From Metallyticus violacea (taxonomy: Eukaryota > Arthropoda > Insecta > Mantodea > Metallyticidae): a DNA stretch of 64,000 bases. The number at the start of each line of letters is the position of its first letter. The first letter of the stretch is position 1. Of the stretch, positions 1 to 10,689 are shown in pieces. The stretch is taken from positions 4,430,001-4,494,000 of the forward strand of contig CM060833.1 in the NCBI GenBank assembly GCA_030762175.1, written 5' to 3'. The translations under genes were made by a program, and so were the position numbers. The notes beneath the pieces are model-generated. The model did no database searches, had not been told where the DNA came from, and saw only the letters and a list, made by a program, of their open reading frames with translations.

Positions 1-100
1 GGGCAGAAACCTTTCTAAAGTACAAGTCAGGATCACTTGGTATCAGTCCACCTAGCCTGGTATTTTCTACCTTGAAATAGAACCAAAGGAATGAAATGAA

Positions 101-1400
101 ATAGGTGGAAAGAAAAATCCCTCTATCATGTAGGAGGTGCGTAAACTAAGCGAATGGCTCACCAAGTTGAATAACTTTAAAAATGAACATAAAATACAAA
201 TGAAGGCTTTACAAATTGAAATGAATTACGATTAGGAAAATAAAAGCAGAATTCTTGTAATCTATAAGCATCACAAAAGAGAAATCGCTTTTTCATTATT
301 ATTGAGATTAAACCACAAAATTAATGATATACTATTAATTAAATGAGATATGAGACCAATAATAGACAAAGCTATATTGTGCGAGTATTTTTAACCATTT
401 TTAAATGTAACCATGGTTATGAACTGAGCTCTTGATATCATCTTTACATTCACTAAAATAGAGAGAAATAACAGAAAGTTTCGAGTTACTTTGCGTATTT
501 AAGATGATGTTCATATGTTTCAATAAAACAAAAACATGCCACTATTTAAAAACAATTGCAATGTACTAAGTAAATAAAAACAATCGAAAGTTATATCGAT
601 TTTCAGTGGCTTTGAAATTTAATTTAAATATTATTAACATGTAACGTAAACGTTTTCTGAAGGTTATTACAGAGCGCTCTTACATACAAATATAATTCTC
701 ACACACATATTAATATTTCATATTTGCTATCTTCACGACGATACTTTTGTTAGATATAAAACATATGCACCGTTATAAATACAGTTTATATGATGAATTA
801 ATTTGTCATTTTATTTTAAAATAATTTAGAGAAAATTAATCGCAAGAACGCTTTCAAATGTGAGTTTTTAAGTATACCCCTGTTACTAACGTCCGATTTC
901 CTAAATTTTCAGAAACTATTTTTCTGACTTTATTTAAATAGTATATACCGAATTTTGTTGTGAAAAAATAAAGCCTGGTGCAGCTATAGCGATTTTTAAA
1001 TTTTGGGTTTCAGGTAAACCCCATTTCCGATAATCTGATTTCCCTGATTTTCAGAAACTATTATTCTTATTTTATTTCAATAGCACATACCGAGTTTATT
1101 TAAAAAAAAAATTAAAATTGCGGCCGCTAGAGTGATTTTTAACTTTTCGCTTTAACTCGGTTTTCAGGTATGTCCATATCCACTCACATTTTCCCGACTG
1201 CCATAATTTTGAGAAATTATGTTTATTAATTTATTTGAATGGTTTAGAAAAAACAAAAATTGCGACCGCTAGAGCGTTAACAAATATACACATATATATT
1301 TGTTCATTGTCATTTTCGGGGCCTAGTTAGTAGAATCAATGGAGATTTTATGACATTTTTCAAAACCTTTTCATGGGTGCGAGATCGCAATTCGGAATCC
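101..1400 (-). repeat. MSR minisatellite-bearing repeat, copy A (type-1 arm)
   Basis: On the minus strand this copy matches the ones at 7085-7975, 15945-17800 and 28370-30125. The shared terminus (GCGTAAACTAAGCGAAT) lies at about 139-155. The type-1 arm runs through about 700, with the GAGCGCT junction at 672-678. Three to four degenerate minisatellite units follow at about 850-1290, each with a CTAGAGCG-like start, a GCATAT-type centre and a TTTCAGAAACTAT box. A short ATATATACAC tract and the left end (GGGGCCTAGTTAGTAGAATC) close it at about 1320-1400. No protein is encoded. I infer a non-autonomous mobile element; the class is unknown. Confidence 0.75.
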
Positions 1401-1423
1401 GCTTAAACTCAAGGTGAGGATAG

Positions 1424-1495
1424 TCAGGCCCAAGGGACTTGAACCGAGATCTCCCGAATACGAGCACCACGCGCTACTGCCTGAGCTAAACCTTT
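1424..1495 (-). repeat. tRNA-like SINE head fragment
   Basis: The minus strand reads as a tRNA-like promoter region, with an A-box-like TAGCTCAGGCAGTAGCGCG followed about 30 bases later by a B-box-like GGTTCAAGTCC. The two ends do not pair into an acceptor stem, so this is a tRNA-derived repeat head rather than a working tRNA gene. It belongs to neither of the two SINE families that are common in this window. Confidence 0.45.
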
Positions 1496-1844
1496 TGTCA
1501 CGTAACATAAACTACGCTTCACACTTTAGTTCTCTCCGTATGCTCTTAGCTAGTAACCAAAGTGTGGGTTATAGAAACCATTACCACTTTGCACACGCTC
1601 GGGGTGACATATCGTCATGTAATATTAGCGCTACAGGAAATTAAGTTACCCCTTGTGGAAGAGAAGTCCAAATCTCTACCATTAAGATTTCGCGTTTCCA
1701 TAGCAAATTGCATTGAGATTTCCGTACTGCACTCTGCTGTTAATTGTTTTAGTACCCGCCAGGTCGGCGCTGCTTTCTCGGAAGACGTAACACAAGAGCC
1801 GCGTGAACCAAGTGAAAATCGTTCTCCCTGCCACATACAGGCTC

Positions 1845-3046
1845 TGATCAGCTTTCAAAAAGTGTTGCAACCAGCCTATTCAATAATTTCTACACTAATG
1901 TAACTATCGCAGCTGGTAACGTTAGACCTTAAGATATAAAAATATACATAAGTGCATGTTTAAACTCGCATAGGACTGTCGTACAGCTAGATGAAAGATG
2001 AAAGAACAAAAAATCCACGAGGACTTGGTACCTGTTCATGGTGATCAAGTGTGTTCATTTGATATCATTGTAAGATGAATTGGATCATTTGAAGAAGGGC
2101 GAAAGACTTTGAAAGACAACCCTCGCTCTGGCCGGCCTGGGGAAGCTGTGAATGAGAGAAAAATGTAAATAGTGAGGAACTTGATGAGGAAAATCGACAT
2201 ATTACTGTTGAAATGCTAGGAATGAAGTGGATATCAGTGTTGGCAGCATTGACAGTATACTCCATAAACATTTAAAGCTGCGACAATCTCTACAAAATGG
2301 GTTCCAAGTTCCCTAATAATTGAAGAGAAAAAGAGGAGAAAGGAATGTACAAGGAAACTGCTGAGCAGGTTTTCACCAAATGTCCTAAACGTTTGACAGA
2401 TATAAATACTGATGATGAAAGTTGGTTTTATTTCTGTACCACTCCAAAAAAAAGCTAGAACTGCGTGTGGGTACATGAGAAGGACTCAAGACCTGTTGTT
2501 CTTCGACAAGGTTTTCGTTCTCGGAAGCGAATATTCACTGTTTTCTTCAACTATGAAGGACATTAGAGGTTGACTGAAGGAATGATAATGAACGCAGAAT
2601 AAAGACACTTATATTTTGGATCCTTTATTTAAGAACTGAGGCGACGGCGTCCAAAGACAGGAACTTGAAGGCTGTTGCTTTTGCACGACAATGCGTCACC
2701 TCACAGAACAGCTGCAAATTTGAGGAAAGTGGAAGTCGCCAAAGTTCAGTGGCTTGACCATCCACCCTACAGCCCTGACCTTGCACCGTGACTTCCGGTT
2801 GTTTCCTCGAGTAAAATCTTGCATTGCTGGAAAACTTTTAAGCGAGTGCATTACCTTGCTCAAGCTATAAATTCAGCTCTGTTGACAATATCTCAGTCAG
2901 TGCTTTTGACAAGTGGTTGTACCGTCTACAACTGTATGTGGAGAGAGAGATGGAGAGTACTTTGAAGGATTATGAGGATAAGTTTTCGAATTCCGTCCTT
3001 AGATCGGTCTTTAAGGCGGCATTTGGAAACTTTTTGAATAACCCTT
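1845..3046 (+). mobile_element. mariner (DD34D) element M1, copy 1, dead transposase
   Basis: This pairs over its whole length with 59286-60434. Translated pieces include a GRP-like linker near 2120-2150, the DDESWF catalytic block near 2410-2430, LLLHDNASPH near 2675-2700 and DHPPYSPDLAP near 2755-2790. From the Asp of HDNA to the place of the third Asp there are 34 residues if a small indel is allowed, the mariner signature. Stops and frameshifts are frequent, and the third Asp is lost at a stop after LAP. The ends look like degenerate inverted repeats (GCTTTCAAAAAG at 1851; the complement of GGGTTATTCAAAAAG near 3035). The cut-and-paste transposase is inactive. Confidence 0.85.
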
Positions 3047-3747
3047 TAAAGATAACTTACAGCCTACTGTTCAGAGGTGATTAAATTCACTTAACTGCAG
3101 TGGAAGATTCGTAAATTAATATATCAGTTTATGACGCGCCAAATTTTCGTTTCTGAAAACTTATATAGTGGCTGCTTTTACTGTTAATTAAACCCTATAA
3201 CCTAACATCTGGGCCTCTGTAAGCCCTTGAGAGCTTTAAGCAGAATGGGACTTGGTCTCCAAGTGGGAAATAAAACTGCGAACTCGGGGAAAAAAAAAAA
3301 AACCAACCAAAATAGGGTTGCTAAACCCTCGCACGTTTCCACCCTTACCCCTTCATTTTGTCGGATTTTTCCCCTCACTAAAAAAAATTCCACAGTCACG
3401 CAATGGACGGTCTGTCAGTCACATGACTGTAAAAATAAAACATTTTTATTCCAGTGATTGCCCACTCACTTAAAACGTTTGTACAACTGCGAAACGCAAA
3501 CACGCAATCTTTTTTTTTTTTTTTTTAATCAACACTGATGCCTTCAAATTCCACAGCAGCTGTGCTCGGATAAAGACATGAAAAACTGTTAAATCACTGA
3601 AACAAAGGTGTATTGTTTTAAAATGTACAGGATTAGATGTGAGAAAAGTGAAACATTTGAAAGGGAGTCATTTGAAAAGTTCTCGGAATGATCCAGATGT
3701 TTTAATAATGTTTAATACTTGTGAGGCACCATAGGCGATTTTCATTT
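3047..3747. other. intergenic stretch, no gene seen
   Basis: It holds an A-run at about 3291-3302, a T-run at about 3510-3526 and otherwise unremarkable AT-rich sequence. Short open frames here have no recognisable domain. Confidence 0.5.
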
Positions 3748-4028
3748 GTTTTATTTACGGACGCTCTTTAACATCTCAGGTTATCAGCGTCCCATTCAAT
3801 TCAGGGCGTGAAATGACCGACAAAGTTTGCTCAGAGGCCTCTTCTTTCAGGCTTGAGGTTCTTTTTCGTGCCGTAAATGTACATGGCACCCACGGCGTTA
3901 CTTCCCTTCCGATGGAAGCCATACTTAGGATTTTTACACCCAAAAAAGACATCAATCCTAGCCGGGTTTGAACCCGCATTCTTGGGTTTAGGTGGCAAGC
4001 ATGGTTACCACTACACCACCAGGACCGA
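3748..4028 (-). mobile_element. SINE-A copy 1
   Basis: SINE-A is a tRNA-derived SINE of about 280 bp. Read 5' to 3' on the minus strand it starts GTCGGTCCTGGTGGTGTAGT, which contains a perfect RNA polymerase III A box (TGGTGTAGTGG). A B box (GGTTCGAACCC in good copies) follows about 30 bases later. Next come a tRNA-unrelated body and a 3' end of CGTCCGTAAATAAA repeats. The anticodon loop of intact copies (CTTCTAA) suggests a tRNA-Arg(UCU)-like ancestor, which is an inference. The next SINE-B abuts its 5' end at 4029. Confidence 0.9.
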
Positions 4029-4262
4029 ACGCACCACAGGCAGTGAACACTGGTGATACATGCAATGGAATGATAAAATTGGGAAAGAATTTCTTTTAAA
4101 GGAAGGCCTAAGTTTAGGGTACCTTCCCGACATTTTCCATTTATGGAGACTGAGGAAAACCTGGAAAAAATCTCAGTCAGGAAGGACGATCCTGGTGGGA
4201 ATCGAACCCCTGACCTCCCATTCACGAGTCCGCGCCGTAACAGTCTCGGCCACCTGTTGCGG
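4029..4262 (-). mobile_element. SINE-B copy 1
   Basis: SINE-B is a second tRNA-derived family of about 250-290 bp. On its own strand it starts CGCCACGGGTGGCCGAGGTC, a class-II (Leu/Ser-like) tRNA head, with a GGTTCGAATCCC B box. A body with a TTTTCCAGGTTTTCCTCAG segment follows, and the 3' end is CGGGCGTTAAACACTACTC plus A-run. This copy lies directly upstream of SINE-A copy 1 in the same orientation and lacks the last part of the 3' end. Confidence 0.88.
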
Positions 4263-4371
4263 TACCCAGAGATTGCAGGAGCAGCTTTGCTATCAAGACC
4301 CCAACATCTTACGTAGAAACAACTGTACAACAATACACAGAATGTACCTATGTAGAAGTTTCTTGTGAGTA

Positions 4372-4480
4372 TGTGATGAAAAAAGTCTGTCACGAAGGAG
4401 CTGCGTAAACTAAGCGAATTCCTTAGCAAGTTGAATTTGTGAATGCTATTACAAAGCGCTGGGGCAGAGAATTTAGTTAC
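4372..4480 (-). repeat. MSR terminal fragment, copy G (type-2 start)
   Basis: It contains GTCTGTCACGAAGGAGCTGC followed by GTAAACTAAGCGAATTCC, then the short route to a GAGCGCT-like junction (AAGCGCTGGGGCAGAG) seen also at 35815-35895. It therefore begins like the type-2 copies and then diverges from them. Confidence 0.65.
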
Positions 4481-4984
4481 ACTAACTCAAGATATACACA
4501 TGTATTTAATAAAAACATAACTTTCATACTTAAAAGTAAATGCTTTTCCCGTATCGTTATTATTTTATTTACATGTTATATTGTTAGTTTAATGTTAGCT
4601 GTATAACGACTGAAACGTAATGGGATTAACATTTAAGCTACATATTTAATGTGTTGTATTCTATCCCTGCATTTATTGTACACTTTACACTACGAAGGCT
4701 GATAGAGCACACACACTACCGCTTAAGATTTGTACATCGCTGCAGCATTCCCTGGAATTCGGCTTTTTCCGCTGCCGTTCAGTGCAGAAGCCGCAGGATG
4801 GCCGCTGTCTGTAAGGGTAAGTCCTTGTTTATGCGCAGACTATTCCTCCATACTCTTTCACAAAACAACAAGTTTATCGCTAGGCGGGGATACACAATTG
4901 TTAATGCTGACAATAACACTCCCCCCCGTATGCCAAATTCCCCCTTGGGCAACTTTAATCGACGTCCTCGGCGATTACAAATGT
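4481..4984. other. intergenic stretch within broken MSR copy G
   Basis: It lies between an MSR terminus and MSR minisatellite units on the same strand, so it may be an insertion or a diverged arm. A 123-codon open frame at 4651-5022 runs out into the MSR unit and has no recognisable domain. Confidence 0.4.
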
Positions 4985-5130
4985 TCGGTTTTCAGAAACT
5001 GCGAATGATCCGATTTCCCTGATTTTCAGAAACTATATTTTTGTTGCAAAAAAAAAAAAAAAAAAACATTTTAGGCTTCAGGTAATTTCCTATTCTTAAA
5101 AATCTGATTTCGCTGATTCAGCAAAAAATG
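4985..5130 (-). repeat. MSR minisatellite unit fragment
   Basis: One to one and a half units, with CCGATTTCCCTGATTTTCAG, an A-run in place of the CAACAAAA box, and GGCTTCAGGTAATTTCC. It is in the same orientation as the 4372 terminus. Confidence 0.6.
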
Positions 5131-5703
5131 ACGTTATTGGAAAGAAAGCACTGTGAACATGCATCAGATAAGCATGTCTAAGAGTATATCAGTCCGGAAA
5201 CTTATGAACTGCACCTGATAATTAGTTCTTTGAACGAGCACGTATTACAAAATATTTAAATTACATAGCACAACGCTCTTTACGCAAAGTTATATCTTTG
5301 TGTGACGTTTGGTGTTAGATGCATTTTTGAAAAACCCTCATCTGGACTCGCTATAGTTGTCAAGGCGACTCCCAATTCAACTGAATTTCGGTCTGAGAGC
5401 TTGCGTATAACTGAGAGCACATGCTCTACCCAGTCCTACAGAATCTCGACTACAACCTGGGAATGGATCTGGCATCTCCCTTAGAACGATCTACGTCTGA
5501 ACTTGATTACAAACAGCGGCGTCTTTTACGACGAGGAAAGATTTTATCTGAAGAGCACTCCATTCTTTTCCCTCTGTGTGATAGACAATTGAATGCTTCT
5601 CCTCTTGAGAGCCGAAAATTGATCCAGCAGGTCAGTTAGAATACATTCACTCTACTTTCAGCGTGCTAACTGAAATGAATTCCCGTCTTGAGAGAGTTGT
5701 ATG
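5131..5703. other. intergenic stretch, no gene recognised
   Basis: Overlapping open frames of 60 and 72 codons at 5302-5484 and 5421-5639 show no domain I recognise. There are no convincing splice sites around them. Confidence 0.4.
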
Positions 5704-6540
5704 TACAGGGCTTTCCAAGATGAATGTCGGAGTTTTGTGAATCTCTTATGGCTCCCACGAAGGTGTTTCTTCAATTTTGTGAACGGAAAAAGTTACATGG
5801 GGTTCAATCTGGGCTATAGGGAGGATGGGAGAAGCATTTACATTGCTTTTTATGAGAAAATTCCGCAACAACATGCGGCCGTGCATTATGGTAGTATGCC
5901 ATCCAGCTTGATGCCTGAAAAGTGGTTTTTGAGTGTGATATGACCTTGCAGAGTTTTCAGAAAATCTCTGTAGTTACAGTTGTGTGTGGAAGTGCGTTAT
6001 GCTGCTAAACCATTCCTTGAGGTGGCCAAGACATTCCCACAGAAGCAACCACTTTTTGAGATTTTCACACAGAGCCTTGCTGTTTGCTCTCAGAATGGAA
6101 ATGTTTCATCAAAAAACTTCTCATCTTCCTGTAACATGAACTGCATGCAGACACCCTTTAGTTGGGAAATCAACAGTCTTTGAACTTAAGAATGTGGGGG
6201 GGGGGGCACTCGGTGAAATATTCAGCATTTTTAAAGTATTCTTTATGTTATTCAACGATCCTCTCTCATAGTGACAACAGCGGTGTTACTTTTTCTTCCG
6301 TCAGAGCACAAACTGAGTCCACCTTTCTTTGAAGGTGATTGTCTCTCCTGATGAACCATTTTAAACCATTTTCGAGCTATGCTGTAGGGAAGAACAAACT
6401 CTCCATAGACCTCAGCTGAAGATGCGTTGACTTTTAGAGTAACACATTGTTCGACGTGTGTCACATCCACTTTGCTGTACATCGGGGCCGCCGAAACGTT
6501 GCACTTGACAGTTAGCAACAGTTGACATAATGTTGGCTAT
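5704..6540 (-). pseudogene. mariner transposase remnant (minus strand)
   Basis: On the minus strand the region from about 6480 to 6260 reads as a helix-turn-helix and linker (AEVYGEFVLPYSIARKWFKM, then GRKSNTAVV). Further pieces are a KTLQGHITLK block near 5940, HNARPHVV near 5880 and SHPPYSPD near 5830, followed by KKHLRG and the end CTTGGAAAGCCCTGTA at about 5704-5720. It is full of stops and shifts. Its KTLQ..HIT block resembles the mariner at 22000-22870. The terminal CAGGGCTTTCCAA also resembles the inverted repeat of the element at 33715. Confidence 0.8.
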
Positions 6541-6544
6541 GCGG

Positions 6545-7084
6545 CGGTAAACGTATAATGAATTACTTTGCTCCAGTTTTATTAAATTGCTGAACGGTTG
6601 ATCAAGAACAGTAGGGAAAAGTATGGAAGTTTTGCCTTCCCTAAGAACATTTTGCGTTTGTGTAACACCTCGACGCTATGTCTGCAAATGAGTTCTTCGG
6701 GATATTTTCTAACTACTAAAAGTAACTCAACCATAAACACGTGATATATATATCAGCTGCACACACAATAACTAAAACCTGTAGCAAGGTAGTTTTCACG
6801 CCACAACTAACCGACATTGATACTTTGTCAAGGTGTAACGGGTATCATTCCTCTTTTGTTAACCTGTAGCATTGCCAACTGAAAAGGTAGCTAGCTGTCA
6901 ATGCAAAGTTTCAGCGGAACTGAACATGTCTCAAATTATACATCTTTTACAAACGGGAACCAGAAGTAACAACATTGAAACCAGTACTACGTGTACATTA
7001 CGTGTAAAGTTAACAAAATATTATAAAATTAAATTTCAGCGCGGGAAATTACGCCGGTAATAAAAGCATAATCATTCTTTATTC
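6545..7084. other. intergenic stretch, no gene seen
   Basis: It probably includes the degenerate 5' flank of the preceding mariner, but no terminal repeat could be found. The rest is AT-rich sequence without domains. Confidence 0.4.
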
Positions 7085-7975
7085 CACAATTCTCTTATAT
7101 ACGCCATTTTTCAGCGAATTTTGAAGGAATGTTAACTGTTACGGTTACGCCTATGAAAAGATTGTCGAAAAAAATTGTTGAAATCTCCATCGATCCTACC
7201 TACTAGGCAGAATGAGGGAAATGGTACCATTAGGAGTAGAGGTATACCTGAAAACCGAAATTTAAAAAGCGCTCTATCGTTGAGAGAAATCTTAAATGAT
7301 TCAAAATAAAAAGAACAAATTAATTCAGCATATAAATTGTATTTATAACGATGCATATGTTTTATATTTAACACAATCATAGTCGTGAAGATAGCAAATG
7401 TGAAATATTAATCTAATGTGTGTGTGAGAATTATATTTGTATGTAAGAGCGCTCTGTAATAACCTTCAGAAAACGTTTACGTTACATGTTAATAACATTT
7501 AAATTAAATTTCAAAGCCACTGAAAATCGATGTAACTTTCGATTGTTTATATTTACTCAGTACAGTGCAATTGTTTTTAAATAGTAACATGTTTTTGTTT
7601 TATTGAAACATATGAACATCATCTTAAATACACAATGTAACTCGAAACTTTCTGTTATTTCTCTCTATTTTAGTGAATGTAAAGACGATATCAAGGGCTC
7701 AGTTCATAAACATGGTTACATTTAAAAATGTTTAAAAATACCACACAGTATAGCTTTGTCTATTTGTACCTATACACTTCATTTGTGGTTTAATTATATT
7801 TTGTGATACTTATAAATTGCAAAAATTCTAATTTTGTTTCCTTAATACCACACAGAAATGTCATAACTTACTCTATTAGGCCATAATTGGGATTTTATAC
7901 TCGTTTTAAAGTTATTCTACTTTCTGAAGAATTCGCTTAGTTTACGCAGTTCTTGTATGACGGATTTTTCTTTCT
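7085..7975 (+). repeat. MSR copy B (type-1 arm, single minisatellite unit)
   Basis: The left end has AAATCTCCATCGATCCTACC and CTACTAGGCA near 7180-7210. Less than one minisatellite unit follows (TACCATTAGGAGTAGAGG to AAAAAGCGCTCTATCG). A long type-1 arm of about 650 bp then runs to the terminus GAATTCGCTTAGTTTACGCA at about 7930-7950. The arm is nearly identical to that of the copies at 17040-17800 and 29370-30120. This is a short form of the element. Confidence 0.8.
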
Positions 7976-8628
7976 CTGGGCTAGTACGCAATTAATAAGA
8001 GATACTTTTTGATGCTATGTATTATAGAAGTTGTATTTATCTGCATTTTCACCACATCTGCCAAGAGATAATCTTTTATCAGTTACGCTGGAAATACTAG
8101 AGACGTAGCATGTAGAACATCCGTTTGCGCCCCCCCCTCCCTACTTTTTCGAATTAAGACTTTGCTGATCAAGGAACTCGTTAGAATGTGAGCAATAAAC
8201 ACGATTATTCGGCTGCACAGCTCCCCACAGCAGATGTAATTAAAGAACCCGCGTTAATGAACAGCATCGGATATGCAAAACTGTAGTGAGGTTAGTGCTT
8301 TCCAACTTTTGGGGTATTCATGATTATTATCTGCTTAATTTTGTTCTATTGCTATATTTCTAACAATGTATGAGGTATAGTGTACATTTCCAAGATCATT
8401 CTTTTGTTCTGAACACTGTCATTAGCTGTTTTCACACCAGAAGTCAAGCACTGGAGTAGTTTAAACGATACTGTTTACATACCATCAGTTTCGGCATTCT
8501 CAGAGCACAACTGAACTGCAACTAAAACGGACCCCTTTGCAACGGACTGGTTTGCAGGACACCAATGCACAGAATTGGAAATATTTATTGCCTCATCCAC
8601 AAAATATTTATGTTTTATATATAGAATG
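7976..8628. other. intergenic stretch, no gene seen
   Basis: AT-rich, with a short C-run near 8130. No repeat partner was found elsewhere in the window and no open frame has a recognisable domain. Confidence 0.5.
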
Positions 8629-8879
8629 TTGTTTAACGTCCGTTTTTACTTCCGAGGCACCACACGCGGTGGACACTGATATGAAAAGATATATTGGGAA
8701 AGGATTTTTGAAGGAAGGAAACGTTCCAGGCCTAAGTTTAGGGTGCCTCCCCGGCATTTGCCATTTATGAGGACTGATAAAAACCTGGAAAAAACCTGGA
8801 AAAAACCAGGTTCTGGCGGGATTCGACCCCCAGACATCCCGCTGTCGAGTCCGCGCCCTAACCACCTCGGCGACCCGTG
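8629..8879 (-). mobile_element. SINE-B copy 2
   Basis: Nearly full length. The complement of its 3' end (GTTTAACGTCCGTTTTTACT) is at 8631. The body segment CTGGAAAAAACCTGG is duplicated once, and the head ends at CTCGGCGACCCGTGA. The B box reads GGGTCGAATCC, one change from consensus. Confidence 0.88.
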
Positions 8880-9383
8880 ACTGTTTTCTAATATCAGTAT
8901 TTTGAAATTTCACTGTAAATGTGTTTCTAGATATAACCAGAATATTTTAAGTAAAATGTGATAAAATGATGCTAATCATCTTTATATCTGTTAAAAGTAC
9001 ATATAAACAGTAAAACTGAACAAAATGACAAATCTTATAACTACACATCCACAATGTTGTGATTCAAATTGCTTAAACCTGGTGGTTTTTTTTAAATAAT
9101 TATAACAAGAGAATCATTTACACACATAAATAAGTCCTTCTCATTTAAAAAATGCTGAATCTACTTTGTGTTGCCCACCAAAATTTTTATTACGGCACCA
9201 CATTGAAAGTATTAAATGTTTTGACTTCATCAGGCAAAACCTCAATGAACCACACCTTATGGATGGCTCCAACAAGGGCTTTCTTATTTCTTGCTTTTTT
9301 TTCTTTGCTACAGCATTGCCAACAGTGCGGAGTCATCCTGGAAAGTGCAATTTCTACTGATACAAACAACTACACAATTGATT
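8880..9383. other. intergenic stretch, no gene seen
   Basis: AT-rich. A 167-codon open frame at 9152-9655 enters the next SINE-A and owes its length to it, so it is not taken as a gene. Confidence 0.5.
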
Positions 9384-9613
9384 TACTTTATTTAAGGACG
9401 CTCTTTAACATCTCAGGTCATCAGCGTCCCATTCAATTCAGGGCGTTAAACGGCCGACAAATTTTGCTCAGAGGCCTCTCTTTCAGGCTTGAGGTTTTTT
9501 ATCGTGCCGTAAATGTACGACACGCGATTCACGGCATTTCTTACCTTCCGAAGGAAGCGATACTTAGGATTTTACGCCCGAAAAAATCCATCGATCCTGA
9601 ACCCGCGATCTCA
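9384..9613 (-). mobile_element. SINE-A copy 2, head-truncated
   Basis: The 3' end and body are present, but the sequence stops at the T-arm (GATCCTGAACCCGCGATCTC). The anticodon arm, A box and 5' end are missing and the B box is damaged. Confidence 0.85.
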
Positions 9614-9669
9614 AAGTTGTACAAAAGTAGTATGATGTTCTGTAAACAGATGTGACTGACGTTACGTTA

Positions 9670-10127
9670 TGCTAGCGTTGCCACAACAAAATGGAGCCAA
9701 GATTATCGTTTGAACAGCGGAAAACAATTTTGAAGTGGTATTGGAAAACCGAGAATGTTGTTGAAGTTCAAAGACAATGGAGACGTGTGTACAGAACAGA
9801 ACCGCCGTTGGACTTCTACCTATGGGGAACGCTTAAGGATGTTGTATACCGTAGAAAAGCAGCTACACTGACAACACTTCGGGAAGAAATTGAAACGGCA
9901 TGTGCTGCAATCGCTGAGGACACTTTCGCAAACGTTGCTCAATCAGTAGTTCAACGTACTCAGAAGTGTATCGATGTCATGGTGGACATTTTGAGCAACT
10001 GTTGTAACTGTAAAAGTCTAAGATGATTAGTGCTCATCATTTTCTGTTTGTGTGAATTCGGTTTTGTTATGTTAACACAGTTTTTTCTTTGCTTGAAGTG
10101 TGTTTACATGTTTTGGCACCCTCTGTA
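9670..10127 (+). mobile_element. Internally deleted DUF4817-type transposon, ORF 9691-10026
   Basis: An uninterrupted 111-codon frame begins MEPRLSFEQRKTILKWYWKT, a DUF4817 helix-turn-helix as found in arthropod mariner-superfamily elements. After about 38 residues it jumps in frame to the transposase C-terminus (PPLDFYLWGTLKDVVYR and then an acidic helical tail). The whole catalytic core between the helix-turn-helix and the last Asp region is missing. The end CACCCTCTGTA at about 10117-10127 matches the caccctgta terminus of such elements (compare 37973-37984). A DNA-binding-only product is possible but not shown. Confidence 0.75.
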
Positions 10128-10150
10128 TATATATATATATATATATATAA
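10128..10150. repeat. (TA)n microsatellite
   Basis: About 11 TA units directly follow the transposon end. Confidence 0.95.
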
Positions 10151-10689
10151 ATTACCTACGACATTTTAGATAGAAGTTGATTAATTATCGACATCCAGGT
10201 CCTGTTGGTAAATATACCGCATTTAAAAACAAACTTTAGTAAAAAAAAAAAAAAGTCTACAAATAGCCACATATATTTTAACTCTGTATATAGCCGTAAT
10301 GTTTTCAAGGCAATGCTTGCTTATTAGTGTCCGACCGTATTCACATGGAGTGGTTGCTTTTAAACACTTAACAAGTTTATTATTCTTATCAATGTGCAGC
10401 GCTGCTTGCTTTCACCGTGTTTCCCCGAGCTTACCAGGCAACTATAGTTAAAACATTTGTTTTTTATGCTGATCATGAAAAAGAGGCCGTTAGCACTTAG
10501 AAAAATGTCTTTTTATCAGAGAATTGATCACAGCTGATAGTCTAGGCATTTCAGACAGTACACAGTACTTTTATTCCAGGATACTGCGACACTTATCCAT
10601 TATGACGTCAATTATACACCACTTAACACGTTATTTGCAATTGAAAGTAACTAAGAAACAGAACAGATGCATGTACTTACATATTTCTT
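10151..10689. other. intergenic stretch, no gene seen
   Basis: It contains an A-run at about 10240-10254 and no open frame with a recognised domain. Confidence 0.5.
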
